Positions 16,547 through 25,253 of a stretch of 64,000 bases of DNA are shown here, in pieces. Positions within the stretch are counted from its first letter, which is position 1, and every line of letters begins with the position of its first letter. Below the pieces are notes generated by a model. It ran no database searches. It had not been told where the DNA came from and saw only the letters and a program-made list of their open reading frames with translations. Made by a program: the position numbers and the translations under genes. The stretch comes from Streptomyces hygroscopicus (GTDB taxonomy: Bacteria; Actinomycetota; Actinomycetes; Streptomycetales; Streptomycetaceae), in contig CP018627.1 in NCBI GenBank assembly GCA_002021875.1, forward strand, positions 7,564,001-7,628,000. Reading direction: 5' to 3'.

Positions 16547-18010
16547 CTACTTCGTGGCGCGGCCGGACAGCTCCGTACCGAAGGCGGCATCGGTCGCCGG
16601 GGAGCCGAGATCGCCCGGCCCGATGAGGGCGGAGCCTTCGGCGGTGAGCCCGTCGGCGCCCGCGTACAGGAGCGCCACCGCGCCCGCGCCCTCGGTCCGG
16701 TTCGGGATCCCGATGGCCAGGTCGGGCTTGCCGTCGCCGTTGTAGTCGGCTGCCGAGACGGCCTCACCGAACTTGTCGTTGCCCGCCATCTCGCCGGGAA
16801 CGCCCTCGGTGTCGAGGGAGAACGTCTGCGCCCCCGCGTCGGTCAGCCAGTTCTTGGTGCCCTTGAGCACGGTGATGGCGCCGGCGTCGTTGTAGCCGCC
16901 GGGGGCCTCGGCGGCGGTGTCGCTGACGACGAGGTCGTCAAGGCCATCGCCGTTGATGTCGGTGAGCTGGGAGGCGGTGCCGTTCTGCGCCTTGCCCTTC
17001 CAGTTCACCGGGTTCGCGGTGTCGAGGCCCTGGGCGGTGCCCGGGTACGTCCGCAGGCGCTGGTCCTCCGGACCGTCCTCGAAGCCGGTGTCCGTGACGA
17101 CGTCGTCCTTGCCATCGCCGTTGATGTCACCGACCACGGCCTGGTACGAGGCGAACGGCAGCGCCACGTCCTCGCCCAGCGACGTGCTCTTCAGCCCCCT
17201 GGACGAACCGGGCAGCACGCCGAGCGTGCCCTCGTCGGCGGGGTCGTCCTGGTAGGCGACGGTGACCAGGTCGGCGAAGCCGTCCCCGTTGATGTCGCCC
17301 GAGGACAGGTGCTCGATGCCCGCTCCGCCGCCGGGCGGGGTGACGCTGGACATCTTCGGGGTGGCCGTCTCGCGCAGGTTCGCCGCGCCGCTGACGATCT
17401 GGACCGCGGTGCCGTCGGAGATGGCGATGTCGTCGCGGCCGTCGTGGTTGTAGTCGCCCACGGCCATCGTGTCGCCGAACATCGCGTAGGCGGTGGCCTT
17501 CGGCGCGTGGAAGGCGATGGCGTCGCTGGACAGGCCGTCCTTCGAGCCGAAGACGACCGTCACGGAACCGGCCCGCTTGGCGTCGCCGATGGCCTCGTAG
17601 TTCGCGGCGACGATCAGATCGGTGTACCCGTCCCCGTCCACATCGCCGCGCACCACGGCCGAGCCGAAGTGATCCCCGGCCTCGGGCGTGCCCGGCACCC
17701 CCGCGCTGGCCTGCGACAACGTGCCGCGCCGACCGGTGTCCACGCCGCTCTGGGCCCCGTAGGTCACGCCCACGTAGCCCGCCTTGGACTTCCCGGAGAC
17801 GGTGCCGTCGGGCGCGCCCACGCCGAGGTCGGCATATCCGTCGCCGTCGAAGTCGCCCGTGGTCTTTCCCGCCGCGGCAGCCCTGGGGGAGGGCTGGTTC
17901 TGGTCGGCCCCGTCGCCGTTCGACACGACGGCGCTGGCCCCGGCGGCCACAGCGGCGGTGACGACGGCGCCGACCGCCACACCCACCACACCTCGGGTTC
18001 TATTGCGCAC
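16547..18010 (-). CDS. Secreted FG-GAP / integrin-alpha-like repeat protein
   Basis: A 487-residue exported protein. The N-terminus VRNRTRGVVGVAVGAVVTAAVAAGASA is a signal peptide, and the body consists of about seven FG-GAP repeats, each with a calcium-loop motif: DFDGDGYADL, DVDGDGYTDL, DYNHDGRDDI, DINGDGFADL, DINGDGKDDV, DINGDGLDDL and DYNGDGKPDL. These should form a seven-bladed beta-propeller. It probably binds surface glycans or proteins; no catalytic domain is attached. The GTG at 18010 was chosen for its GGAGG site and because the signal peptide begins there, although the frame is open a further 41 codons upstream. Confidence 0.9.
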   Translation of the reverse strand: MRNRTRGVVGVAVGAVVTAAVAAGASAVVSNGDGADQNQPSPRAAAAGKTTGDFDGDGYADLGVGAPDGTVSGKSKAGYVGVTYGAQSGVDTGRRGTLSQASAGVPGTPEAGDHFGSAVVRGDVDGDGYTDLIVAANYEAIGDAKRAGSVTVVFGSKDGLSSDAIAFHAPKATAYAMFGDTMAVGDYNHDGRDDIAISDGTAVQIVSGAANLRETATPKMSSVTPPGGGAGIEHLSSGDINGDGFADLVTVAYQDDPADEGTLGVLPGSSRGLKSTSLGEDVALPFASYQAVVGDINGDGKDDVVTDTGFEDGPEDQRLRTYPGTAQGLDTANPVNWKGKAQNGTASQLTDINGDGLDDLVVSDTAAEAPGGYNDAGAITVLKGTKNWLTDAGAQTFSLDTEGVPGEMAGNDKFGEAVSAADYNGDGKPDLAIGIPNRTEGAGAVALLYAGADGLTAEGSALIGPGDLGSPATDAAFGTELSGRATK

Positions 18011-18480
18011 AAATCCTCCATCAGTAACGCATTGGTCGCCCCTGAGCCCCGACTGCCATCTGTCTCCCCCGGCGGCCGGAACGGAAGGGTCGCCAAAGTA
18101 GAGTTGTCCGGAAGCTGAATGGTTGCCCAACAAAGAAGAACGAGACCGGGCCGTGATCTCCGCCCGGCTGGCTCAACTCCCTTGCGATGTAGGGCACTTG
18201 TCGCCGAGGCGTGGACGCCCCCACCCAGTACCGCAACTGAGCGTGACGAATCGCCCTATCCGGCACGGTGATGGCAGGGCGACCCTCTCCGCGGGGATCT
18301 GAGGCGACCTTCCGCCCCGTAGCTCCGATGCGCAGGCGAGTCGGTCAATCGAGGGAGCGGCCGGCCCCGCGTGCGCCGCGCGCCACATCGCCGCAATCTG
18401 GACGCATGACCTATCGGCACACGACGAACCACACCGACTGGCGCTGCTGATCCGTCCGGCCCACCACTGGAGGTCCCGCC
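18011..18480. other. 470-bp divergent intergenic region
   Basis: Carries the promoters of the FG-GAP gene (minus) and the cupin gene (plus). I see no convincing gene, RNA or strong palindrome; open frames here have poor codon bias. Confidence 0.6.
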
Positions 18481-18927
18481 ATGTCCAACAAAGAGCCGGC
18501 GGCAGGTACCGCTCAGAGCACACGGCGCTCGGAAGCATGGAGGACGGCGTTCACCATGCTGCAGTCGGCGAAGCCGCCGTTCGTTCCGGAGGGGGCAGAA
18601 GCGATGACGGTCCTCGTCGAGTACCCTCCCGGCGACCCCGGCGCCCCTCCCCACCGGCACTCGGGCCCCGCCTTCGGCTACATGCTGGAGGGCGAGATGC
18701 TCTTCGAGCTGGAAGGCGAGCCGGAGCGGGTGATCAGGGCCGGGGAGTCGTTCTGGGAGCCGGGTGGCGATGTCATCCACTACCAGGACGGAAACAACCG
18801 GACAGACTCGCGGAGCCGCTTCGTCGTCACCATGATCTGCGCCCCGGACCAGCCCATGCTCACCCTGGTCGAAGACGAAGAGCTGGCCCGGCGCCAACAC
18901 CTACGGGCTCCCCGCCCGGGCAGTTGA
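18481..18927 (+). CDS. Cupin-domain protein
   Basis: A 148-residue small cupin. The two metal-binding motifs are recognisable: PPHRHSGPAFGYMLEGE (motif 1, with His, His and Glu) and PGGDVIHYQDGNN (motif 2 His). The barrel occupies most of the chain. Such proteins bind a divalent metal and may be isomerases, dioxygenases or sensors; the substrate is not predictable. Start ATG with GGAGG at good spacing. It stands alone. Confidence 0.85.
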   Translation: MSNKEPAAGTAQSTRRSEAWRTAFTMLQSAKPPFVPEGAEAMTVLVEYPPGDPGAPPHRHSGPAFGYMLEGEMLFELEGEPERVIRAGESFWEPGGDVIHYQDGNNRTDSRSRFVVTMICAPDQPMLTLVEDEELARRQHLRAPRPGS

Positions 18928-19007
18928 CCCACCCCTGACACCGACTCCGGACGCCCAATGCCCCGCCAGTTGCCACCCGCGCAGCCAGCGGCGGCCTTTG
19001 GGTCACG

Positions 19008-19091
19008 CTACTTCTGGAGGCGATACATCACCTTGCCGTCGTGTGGCTCCACGCCCAGCGCCGCATAGAACGCCAGCGTCGGGGGGTTGTC
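19008..19091 (-). pseudogene. C-terminal remnant of a GNAT acetyltransferase
   Basis: On the minus strand the last 27 codons before a stop read DNPPTLAFYAALGVEPHDGKVMYRLQK, the typical end of a GNAT acetyltransferase (the NPxxxFYxxxGFxxxD strand-helix-strand). Upstream of this the frame loses homology at once, so the rest of the gene is gone. A deletion relic. Confidence 0.75.
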
Positions 19092-19223
19092 ACGATCAGC
19101 GGTCTACTCCCCACGCGAGCACCCCGCCTCAGAGGGCAGTCCATCCCCGACGCAGGAGGTCCGGCCCCTCCGGCCGAGCCCTCCAGGGATCGACGAATGG
19201 ATCGAACGGAACCGGCGCCGCGG

Positions 19224-19817
19224 TCAGCGAGGTTGGCGTAGCCCCGCGACGAGGAGCTTGACCAACCGACGGGCGTCGTAGTGGGGATCGCTTTCGGCAC
19301 CGATGCAGAGGTTTCCCGTGCCGCGCATGAGTTGGTAGGCGCTGAGGCCGGGGCGGATCTCACCGGAGGCGACGGCGGCGTCGAGGAGCTGGGTGCACAC
19401 CGGCAGAAGGCGGTCGAGGAAGTAGGCGTGCAGCGTTTCGAAGCCGGTGTTGTCGGCCTGCATCGCGGCGGCCAGGCCGTGCTTGGTGACCAGGAAGTCG
19501 ACGAACAGCTCGACCCACGCTTCGAGGGCGGCGTGCGGTGTCGGGCTGGTGACCAGCAGGGCCGGTCCTGCCTCGGCGCAGGCTTCGACCTGGTGGCGGT
19601 AGACGGCGATGATGAGGTCCGCCCGGGTGGGGAAGTGGCGGTAGATCGTGCCCATCCCGACACCGGCCTCGGCCGCGATGTCGCGTACCGGTGCTTCCAC
19701 GCCCGAGGCGACGAAGACCGCGGCGGCCGCGTCCAGCAGGGTCTGCTGGTTGCGCCGGGCGTCCTTGCGCCTGGACCCGGCTGAGCTTCCCGCGCTCTGG
19801 CCGCTGTCGTTCACCAC
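19224..19817 (-). CDS. TetR-family regulator
   Basis: A 197-residue TetR repressor. The helix-turn-helix is DIAAEAGVGMGTIYRHFPTRADLIIAVY (about residues 40-67), and a regulatory domain of the common actinobacterial type follows. The start was placed at the first of two GTG codons (19817), preceded by GGAAGGAG; the open frame continues far upstream but without homology. It is divergent from the hydrolase gene, with a 297-bp gap holding a palindrome over the hydrolase promoter. Most likely it represses that gene and responds to the hydrolase's substrate or a toxic compound. Confidence 0.9.
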   Translation of the reverse strand: MVNDSGQSAGSSAGSRRKDARRNQQTLLDAAAAVFVASGVEAPVRDIAAEAGVGMGTIYRHFPTRADLIIAVYRHQVEACAEAGPALLVTSPTPHAALEAWVELFVDFLVTKHGLAAAMQADNTGFETLHAYFLDRLLPVCTQLLDAAVASGEIRPGLSAYQLMRGTGNLCIGAESDPHYDARRLVKLLVAGLRQPR

Positions 19818-19845
19818 GGCACTCGCACTCCTTCCATGACCGGCC

Positions 19846-19891
19846 TTGCAAAACGGAACATCGCTCCGTATTGTTGGCGGAGCAGCGTTCC
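19846..19891 (+). promoter_or_regulatory. Promoter overlapped by a TetR-type operator
   Basis: TTGCAA at 19846-19851 and TATTGT at 19869-19874 are 17 bp apart, a good housekeeping-sigma promoter reading towards the hydrolase. Inverted repeats GGAACATCGCTCC (19855-19867) and GGAGCAGCGTTCC (19879-19891) match at 10 of 13 positions and straddle the -10 box, a typical repressor position. Confidence 0.7.
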
Positions 19892-20114
19892 GCTTCAGCC
19901 ATGATGGCAGACCGGGGACGGGCGACCAGGCCGTCTCCTGCCCTCGCACGCTCCACCGGACCGACAGCACACCCGGTCGCCGATACCCGGCGTCGATGCG
20001 GCCGGGTGTGAGAAACCCTCCTCGCTCCCCCAACCCTGGCCCGCCCGCGGCGCCCCGGACCACCCCGGGCCCACCGAACCACCAGCGCGAAGAATCCGAA
20101 CGGAAGGCACTCCC

Positions 20115-21074
20115 ATGCCCACGCCCATGCCCGACTCGAACACCACGAACGCGCAGCAGATCCCGGGGGCGGCGCCCACCACAGTGGTATCCGCGAAGCC
20201 GGTCGTCCTGCCCGCCCCGGGCCGCGGAGAGGATCTCCAGGTCCGCGTGTCCGCCCCCGCGACCGGCGGCGATCTGCCCGTCATCGTCTTCTCGCACGGC
20301 TTCGGCTGGTCGATGAACGGCTACGCCCCGCTGGCGGACTACTGGGCCGCTCACGGCTTCGTGGTCATCCAGCCCACCCACCTCGACTCCCGGACGCTCG
20401 GCATCCCCGCCGAGGACCCCCGTACGCCGCGGATGTGGCGCTTCCGTATCGAGGACCTCACACGCGTACTGGACGGACTCGACGTCCTGGAAGCCTCCGT
20501 CCCGGGCCTCGGCGGGCGCCTCGACCACGGCCGCATCGCCGTGTCCGGCCACTCCTGGGGAGCCCAGAGTGCGAGCGCGCTGCTGGGCGCGCGCGTCCTC
20601 GGCTCCGACGGCGTTCCCGGCGAGGACATGTCCGACCCCCGCGTCAAGGCGGGCGTGCTGTTCGCCCTGACCGGCCTGGGCGATGATCTGACCCCGTTCG
20701 CCGTCGAACACCTCCCCTTCATGCGGCCGTCCTTCGACACCATGACCACGCCGGCCCTCATCGTCGCCGGGGACAACGACCAGTCCCACCTGTCCACTCG
20801 CGGACCGGACTGGTTCACCGACCCGTACACCTACAGCCCGGGAAGCAAGGCCCTGCTCACGCTCTTCGGGGCGGAGCACTCGCTCGGCGGCATCCCCGGG
20901 TACGAGGTCGCCGAGACGACGGACGAGAGCCCCGCGCGCGTCGCGCTGATCCAGCACCTCAGCACGGCCTTCCTCCGCAGCGCCCTCCACCCCGAGGACA
21001 TCAGCTGGAAGACGGCGGTCAGTGCCCTGGAAGACGACCCCAGCGCGCTGGGGAAGCTGCAGCGCCGCCGCTGA
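20115..21074 (+). CDS. Alpha/beta hydrolase (chlorophyllase/PAF-acetylhydrolase-like)
   Basis: A 319-residue serine hydrolase. The oxyanion strand is PVIVFSHGFGWSMNGYAPLADYWAAHG, the nucleophile elbow is AVSGHSWGAQSA (GHSWG, with Ser), the acid lies near LIVAGDNDQS, and the His is in FGAEHSLGG. The layout resembles poly(ethylene terephthalate)-hydrolase-like, chlorophyllase and PAF-acetylhydrolase families; the natural ester is unknown. It is divergently transcribed from a TetR gene that probably controls it. The start ATG follows GGAAGG; a second ATG two codons on could also serve. Confidence 0.87.
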   Translation: MPTPMPDSNTTNAQQIPGAAPTTVVSAKPVVLPAPGRGEDLQVRVSAPATGGDLPVIVFSHGFGWSMNGYAPLADYWAAHGFVVIQPTHLDSRTLGIPAEDPRTPRMWRFRIEDLTRVLDGLDVLEASVPGLGGRLDHGRIAVSGHSWGAQSASALLGARVLGSDGVPGEDMSDPRVKAGVLFALTGLGDDLTPFAVEHLPFMRPSFDTMTTPALIVAGDNDQSHLSTRGPDWFTDPYTYSPGSKALLTLFGAEHSLGGIPGYEVAETTDESPARVALIQHLSTAFLRSALHPEDISWKTAVSALEDDPSALGKLQRRR

Positions 21075-21604
21075 GCGCACCCGTCTCGATCCCCACCTTC
21101 AAGAAGGTCGGTGAAATGCTGGGCGGATTCCTCGCCGACACCACGGGCGTCGACATCGTCGACTACCGCATCTCGGGCACCTGGGGCCCGCTCGGCCACA
21201 CCGAACCGTTCTTCGCCGCGCCCGCCCTCATCCACGCCGCCGCCCGCGGCACCGCCCCGGACCTCTCCCACCTCATGGGGCCGGCCTTCGCCGAGGACGG
21301 GATCGACCTCAACTACGTGCCGGACACCGGGCGTGCGCTCGCCCTCCTCCAGCTCGCGGACAAGCTGAACCACCGTACGTACAACGTCGGCTCCGGCCGG
21401 GCCACGACCAACGCCCAGCTCATCGAAGCGATCAAGAAGGTGGCCCCCGACGCCCAGGTCGACCTCCCCACCGGAGGCGACACCCCGCCCATGGTCCTCG
21501 ACATCAGCCGCCTCCGGGAAGACACCGGCTACCAGGCCGAGTACGACACCGAGCGAGCCGCCGGCGACTACATCGCACGGCTGCGCGCAGGCAACAAGAC
21601 CTGA
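21074..21604 (+). pseudogene. 5'-truncated NAD-dependent epimerase/dehydratase
   Basis: The frame is open from the very end of the hydrolase gene with no good start; an ATG at 21116 would give 162 residues. The sequence corresponds to the C-terminal half of an extended SDR: TFKKVGEMLGGF follows where the catalytic YxxxK would be, then DYRISGTWGPLGH and TYNVGSGRATTNAQLIEAIKK, the usual substrate-binding region. The Rossmann loop and catalytic triad are missing. It reads as a deletion remnant joined to the hydrolase stop. Codon use is normal for the neighbourhood, so the loss may be recent. Confidence 0.65.
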
Positions 21605-22021
21605 CCGAGGCTCACCCGGCGTGCGGCGGACCCTCACCGGAGGCTGGCACCACCACGCCCGACGCCCGCCGAAGTGGGAAGGGCCCGGCACACGGTCTCG
21701 TCCGAACGATGGTGAACGGGGTCCGGACGGCCCCGGCCGGCTCCCGACACCACCGTGACTCGTGGGCGCTAAGCCGCCTTGGGGCGCGCCGCACCCATGC
21801 CCGAAACGGGCCCCTGCGCATCGTTGAGCAGGAAGACCTCGTCTTCCCCGAAGTCCGGGGCCTGGAACGGGTCTGTCGTCGGAAGCGGCAATGCTGCTGC
21901 GGTGGAACAGCGGGGTTGCGCTTCCGGAGCGGAGAACAGCGACGTGAGATCGATGAGAGGTCTCTCTTTCGTTGCAGGTTCCTGAAGGGCTCTGGCGTGC
22001 CGTGACCGGGCACAGCGGGCC
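21605..22021. other. Intergenic region with a possible minus-strand coding remnant
   Basis: No intact gene. On the minus strand, about 21769-22000 stays open and reads plausibly (ending QAPDFGEDEVFLLNDAQG and PKAA before a stop), but there is no ATG or GTG start and I do not recognise the family. It may be a decayed or very short secreted protein. Confidence 0.3.
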
Positions 22022-22243
22022 CTACAGCTTGGTCATCTTGGCGTACGGGCTCAAGATCCGCATTTGCGCCGAGCCGAAATCCACGAGCGCCGCGATTCCA
22101 TCCTCGATGCCGATCACCCGGCCGAGGCCGTAGATGTCGTGTGTGACCTGGTCGCCCACGGCGAAGTGCTTGGGATCTGGTGTGACCGGCGCCTTGAAGG
22201 GGCTGGTAGGCAGATGACGCTTCGATGCAGCAGGTTTTGTCAT
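22022..22243 (-). CDS. Small conserved protein with a UvrD/PcrA-like Tudor motif
   Basis: A 73-residue protein. Its second half, FAVGDQVTHDIYGLGRVIGIEDGIAALVDFGSAQMRILSPYAKMTKL, strongly resembles the C-terminal Tudor (RNA-polymerase-binding) segment of PcrA/UvrD helicases and CarD-like modules, without any helicase. The first 25 residues are basic and probably disordered. It may bind RNA polymerase or nucleic acid. Small proteins of this kind are frequent in Streptomyces; function unproven. The start has a GGGGGG site. Confidence 0.75.
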   Translation of the reverse strand: MTKPAASKRHLPTSPFKAPVTPDPKHFAVGDQVTHDIYGLGRVIGIEDGIAALVDFGSAQMRILSPYAKMTKL

Positions 22244-22430
22244 TGGCCCCCCAGTATGCGCCTACGTCCATCCCCTTCGCTGCGGCTGTCCACGTCCCCT
22301 GCGCAGCACAGACCCGGACGGCACCGACCGCTTTGGCGGCGAGGCCGGGCGATCAAGGGTCTGACCTGCGGATTCTCCACCGGATGTCAAACACCCCGGG
22401 CCCTGATCGGCTCGGGGCGTTTTGGCTGGC

Positions 22431-22470
22431 GCCCCGGCAGGATTCGAACCTGTGACACCCGCTTCAGGAG
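22431..22470 (-). other. Degenerate tRNA-Arg(CCT) 3'-half: putative attachment site
   Basis: Of 39 aligned bases, 37 match the 3' half of the intact tRNA-Arg(CCT) at 61622-61694, from the anticodon loop into the acceptor stem, in the same orientation. The 5' half is absent. It sits at the left edge of the catabolic region and is the natural left end of the first integrated element. The two mismatches suggest an older or cross-species junction. Confidence 0.7.
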
Positions 22471-22573
22471 TTCGATCACTGCTCGGCACCGCCGGGGAGC
22501 CGCCTGGCCACGCCGGCCGTGCCAGACCGCCTAAGAGCGCCGGCGTCCGGGGGCCGGGATACCAGCGGGCGCG

Positions 22574-23224
22574 TCACGTCGGCCTGGAGGCCGCCCGGAC
22601 GTCGAGATGCGCTCCGGTCCTGTCCACGATCTCATCGGTGGAGACGCCCGGGGCGGCCTCGGCGAGGACCAGGCCGTGTTCCGTAACGTCGATCACGCCC
22701 AGGTCGGTGATGACGCGCTGGACGCACCGTTTGCCGGTGAGGGGGAGCGCGCACTCCTCGACGATCTTCGGACTGCCGTCCTTGGCCGTATGGTCCATCA
22801 GGACGATCACGCGCCGGGCTCCGTGGACGAGGTCCATGGCGCCGCCCATCCCCTTGATCATTTTCCCGGGGATGGTCCAGTTCGCGAGATCTCCGGTGGC
22901 CGACACCTGCATGGCACCCAGGATCGCCACGTCGATATGCCCGCCCCGGATCATGCCGAAGGACAGGGAGGAGTCGAAGAACGAGGCTCCCGGCAGCACG
23001 CTGACGGTCTCCTTGCCCGCGTTGATCAGGTCCGGGTCCACCTGATCAACGGTTGGATAGGGGCCCAGGCCCAGGATGCCGTTCTCGGATTGCAGCACCA
23101 CATGGACGCCGGCGGGCAGATGATTGGGCACCAGGGTGGGCAAGCCGATGCCGAGGTTCACATAGGAGCCGTCAGGCAGTTCGCGGGCCGCCCTGGCCGC
23201 CATCTCGTCCCTGGACCAGGCCAT
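22574..23224 (-). CDS. 3-oxoacid CoA-transferase subunit B
   Basis: A 216-residue beta subunit of a family I CoA-transferase. The catalytic glutamate is in [12 protein letters not shown] (about residue 47). [29 protein letters not shown] and [18 protein letters not shown] are diagnostic of the ScoB/PcaJ/AtoA group. With the alpha subunit it moves CoA between succinyl- or acetyl-CoA and a keto acid (acetoacetate, 3-oxoadipate or similar). Its ATG overlaps the stop of the alpha gene (TGATG), so the two subunits are coupled. Substrate choice cannot be read from sequence. Confidence 0.92.
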   Translation of the reverse strand: MAWSRDEMAARAARELPDGSYVNLGIGLPTLVPNHLPAGVHVVLQSENGILGLGPYPTVDQVDPDLINAGKETVSVLPGASFFDSSLSFGMIRGGHIDVAILGAMQVSATGDLANWTIPGKMIKGMGGAMDLVHGARRVIVLMDHTAKDGSPKIVEECALPLTGKRCVQRVITDLGVIDVTEHGLVLAEAAPGVSTDEIVDRTGAHLDVRAASRPT

Positions 23225-24009
23225 CAGTTCTCTCCTCCCGCCGTGACGATGTGCGCCGTGCGCACGGTCGTCTTCTCGATGCGCTTGTCCGCGGCTTCCG
23301 CCGTGGTGAGCGCGAGCACCGACCGCACGAACACCCCGGGGAGATGAATCGCGTCAGGGGCGAGCTCTCCCGGGTCGAGGAGTTCCTCGACCTCCGCGAT
23401 GGTCACTCGCCCGGCCATGGCCGCCAGGGGGTTGAAGTTCCGCGCTGACTTGTCGAAGACGAGGTTGCCGTGCCGGTCGCCCTTGGCCGCCCGTACCAGA
23501 GCGAAGTCGGTGGTGATCGACTCCTCCAGTACGTACTGCGCCCCCTCGTACTCGCGCACCTCTTTCCGCGGCGAGGCGACGGCGACATTGCCTTCGGCGT
23601 CGTAGCGCCAGGGCAGTCCGCCCTCGGCGACCTGGGTTCCCACACCCGCGGGAGTGAAGAAGGCGGGTATGCCGCAGCCGCCCGCGCGCAGCCGCTCGGC
23701 CAGCGTGCCCTGGGGCACCAATTCCAACTCGAGGTCGCCGGCCAGGTATTGGCGGGCGAACTCCTTGTTCTCGCCGACATACGAGCACATGGCGCGTGAG
23801 ACGCGCCGTGCCTCGAGCAGTACGCCCAGCCCCCAGCCGTCGACGCCGCAGTTGTTGGACACGACGCTGAGCTCTGCCGCTCCCTGCTCCAGGAGCGCCT
23901 GGATGAGTACGGCGGGGATACCGCAGAGGCCGAAGCCGCCCACTGCCAGTGAGGCCCCGTCGTGGATCTCCGCCACGGCTTCGGCGGCGGAAGTGACGAC
24001 TTTGTCCAT
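23224..24009 (-). CDS. 3-oxoacid CoA-transferase subunit A
   Basis: A 261-residue alpha subunit, with [26 protein letters not shown] near the N-terminus and [17 protein letters not shown], both typical of the ScoA/PcaI/AtoD group. The ATG at 24009 has GGAGGG upstream; the longer frame beginning at 24066 adds 19 unconserved residues. It forms a heterotetramer with the B subunit encoded next. Divergent from the GntR gene across a 382-bp region with operator-like sequence, so it may belong to the same regulon as the downstream catabolic genes. Confidence 0.92.
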   Translation of the reverse strand: MDKVVTSAAEAVAEIHDGASLAVGGFGLCGIPAVLIQALLEQGAAELSVVSNNCGVDGWGLGVLLEARRVSRAMCSYVGENKEFARQYLAGDLELELVPQGTLAERLRAGGCGIPAFFTPAGVGTQVAEGGLPWRYDAEGNVAVASPRKEVREYEGAQYVLEESITTDFALVRAAKGDRHGNLVFDKSARNFNPLAAMAGRVTIAEVEELLDPGELAPDAIHLPGVFVRSVLALTTAEAADKRIEKTTVRTAHIVTAGGEN

Positions 24010-24232
24010 GAACACCCTCCGTTCGAGGTCGGGTTCGCCGGAGATGGCGAGCCGTCGACAGCGCACCGCCGTTTCGCGCCGGTCAGGAAAGTGGCGGCGG
24101 CGCGGCCGGGTTCGCGGGGTCGGCGGCTCCCGCCGTATGCCCGGGAACTGCCGAGTGTCGAGGAGGGCTCGCTGCCGGCCCAGGTCCGAGATGGCGGGCG
24201 GCCAGGCGAAACCAGGAGCCCGGAGGCCCCGA

Positions 24233-24250
24233 AGTTAGTAAACGTTAACT
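24233..24250. promoter_or_regulatory. Palindromic AT-rich site upstream of the CoA-transferase operon
   Basis: AGTTA, an 8-bp spacer and TAACT form an inverted repeat around AACGTT. An AT-rich island in GC-rich DNA lying between two divergent promoters suggests a regulator-binding site; which protein binds is unknown. The rest of 24010-24391 holds no gene. Confidence 0.45.
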
Positions 24251-24338
24251 CGCGGTGGACGTTAGCGGGCGCCGTCGGAGCTGTCCACCCCCGTGCTTCG
24301 GTGCCGAGGGCGACGGCGTAGGGGGACCGGGACGGTGG

Positions 24339-24369
24339 ACTGAGATCTCCGTATCCGGAACGTGAGATC
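24339..24369. promoter_or_regulatory. GntR operator candidate A (autoregulatory)
   Basis: ACTGAGATCT at 24339-24348 and a second GAGATC at 24364 lie 22 bp apart, two helical turns, just upstream of the GntR start. The same ACTGAGATCT word recurs at the two downstream promoters of this locus. Confidence 0.65.
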
Positions 24370-24391
24370 GCAACTGCGTTAGGGTGGCGAT

Positions 24392-25105
24392 GTGAAGTAT
24401 CTGCCGGGCATCCTGAGTGAAGACCATCCGAGCCTCAGCGCCACCGAGCGTGCATACGCCGCCATCAAGCGCCAGATCATTCAACTCGAGCTGGGTCCTG
24501 GCATTCATGTCACCAAGTCGGCCCTGGTGCATCGGGCCGGCGTCGGCACGATGCCCGTCCGGGAGGCGCTGACCCGGCTGCAGAGGGACGGTCTGGTGCA
24601 GGCGCTGCCCCGCTCGGGCTACCGCATCCTGCCGGTCACCCTCAAGGGGACCCGTGACCTCTGCGCTTTCCGCCGGCTGCTGGAGGTGGAGGCGGCGGGT
24701 CTCGCGGCGGAGATCGGGTGCCCGGAGCGCGATCTCGCCCGGATGGAAGAGCTCCTGTCGGTCACGTACGAGACGGGCGACCCGGCCGGTCTCGACGCGT
24801 TCCTTCGCGCCAACCTCGAATTCGACGCGATCATCGCCAATCGATGCGGCAATGACATGCTGGCCCAGTCGGTCATCCGGGTCTTCGACGAGTTGGAGCG
24901 AGTCCTGCGGATCACGCTGAAGTCCCTGCCCTTCTCGGAGCCGGCCGCGCACCAGCGGCGGGAGATCCTCGAGGCCATCCGGGACCGTGACCCGGCCGCG
25001 GCCCGCGCGGCCATGAGTGCCAGAACGCAGGCAGCCCAGGAGCAGATCATCGACCAGCTTGTGTCCCATGCGTCGCTCGCCGAGGTCAGTATCAGCGTTA
25101 CCTGA
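24392..25105 (+). CDS. GntR-family (FCD) regulator of the catabolic locus
   Basis: A 237-residue FadR-type GntR protein. The winged helix-turn-helix occupies residues ~15-80 (AIKRQIIQLELGPG, then GVGTMPVREALTRLQRDGLV), followed by an all-helical FCD ligand domain (FRRLLEVEAAGLAAE and the metal/ligand residues around LRANLEFDAIIANRCGN and HQRREILEAIRDRD). Such regulators usually sense a carboxylic acid. The GTG start has AGGGTGG upstream. Candidate operators sharing ACTGAGATCT lie before its own gene, before the ATPase/aminotransferase pair and before hydantoinase A, so it probably governs the entire locus. Confidence 0.9.
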   Translation: MKYLPGILSEDHPSLSATERAYAAIKRQIIQLELGPGIHVTKSALVHRAGVGTMPVREALTRLQRDGLVQALPRSGYRILPVTLKGTRDLCAFRRLLEVEAAGLAAEIGCPERDLARMEELLSVTYETGDPAGLDAFLRANLEFDAIIANRCGNDMLAQSVIRVFDELERVLRITLKSLPFSEPAAHQRREILEAIRDRDPAAARAAMSARTQAAQEQIIDQLVSHASLAEVSISVT

Positions 25106-25177
25106 TCCCAGAGGGCCGGATTCATCTCGCGTCCCCCGAGGGGTTGACGGACGTTCCCTGGAGTGGTGGGCTGGGAA

Positions 25178-25210
25178 CTGAGATCTTAGATATGCATATA
25201 GGGATCTCAG
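25178..25210. promoter_or_regulatory. GntR operator candidate B
   Basis: CTGAGATC (25178-25185) and GATCTCAG (25203-25210) form a perfect 8-bp inverted repeat with a 17-bp AT-rich centre (TTAGATATGCATATAG). It lies directly upstream of the ATPase gene and shares GAACTGAGATCT with site C. Confidence 0.72.
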
Positions 25211-25253
25211 AAGGGGGGTGGAAGCTCATACTCACGCCCGCTGCCGCATCGAG

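Noticed and set aside
18021..18266. Minus-strand frame upstream of the FG-GAP gene
   Set aside because: No start signal, no family features and overlap with the likely promoter.
22425..22489. Intact tRNA gene at 22.4 kb
   Set aside because: Only the 3' half matches; downstream sequence cannot form the anticodon, D or acceptor stems.
24245..25069. 274-codon minus-strand frame opposite the GntR gene
   Set aside because: Shadow of the GntR gene; HTH and FCD motifs are on the plus strand.
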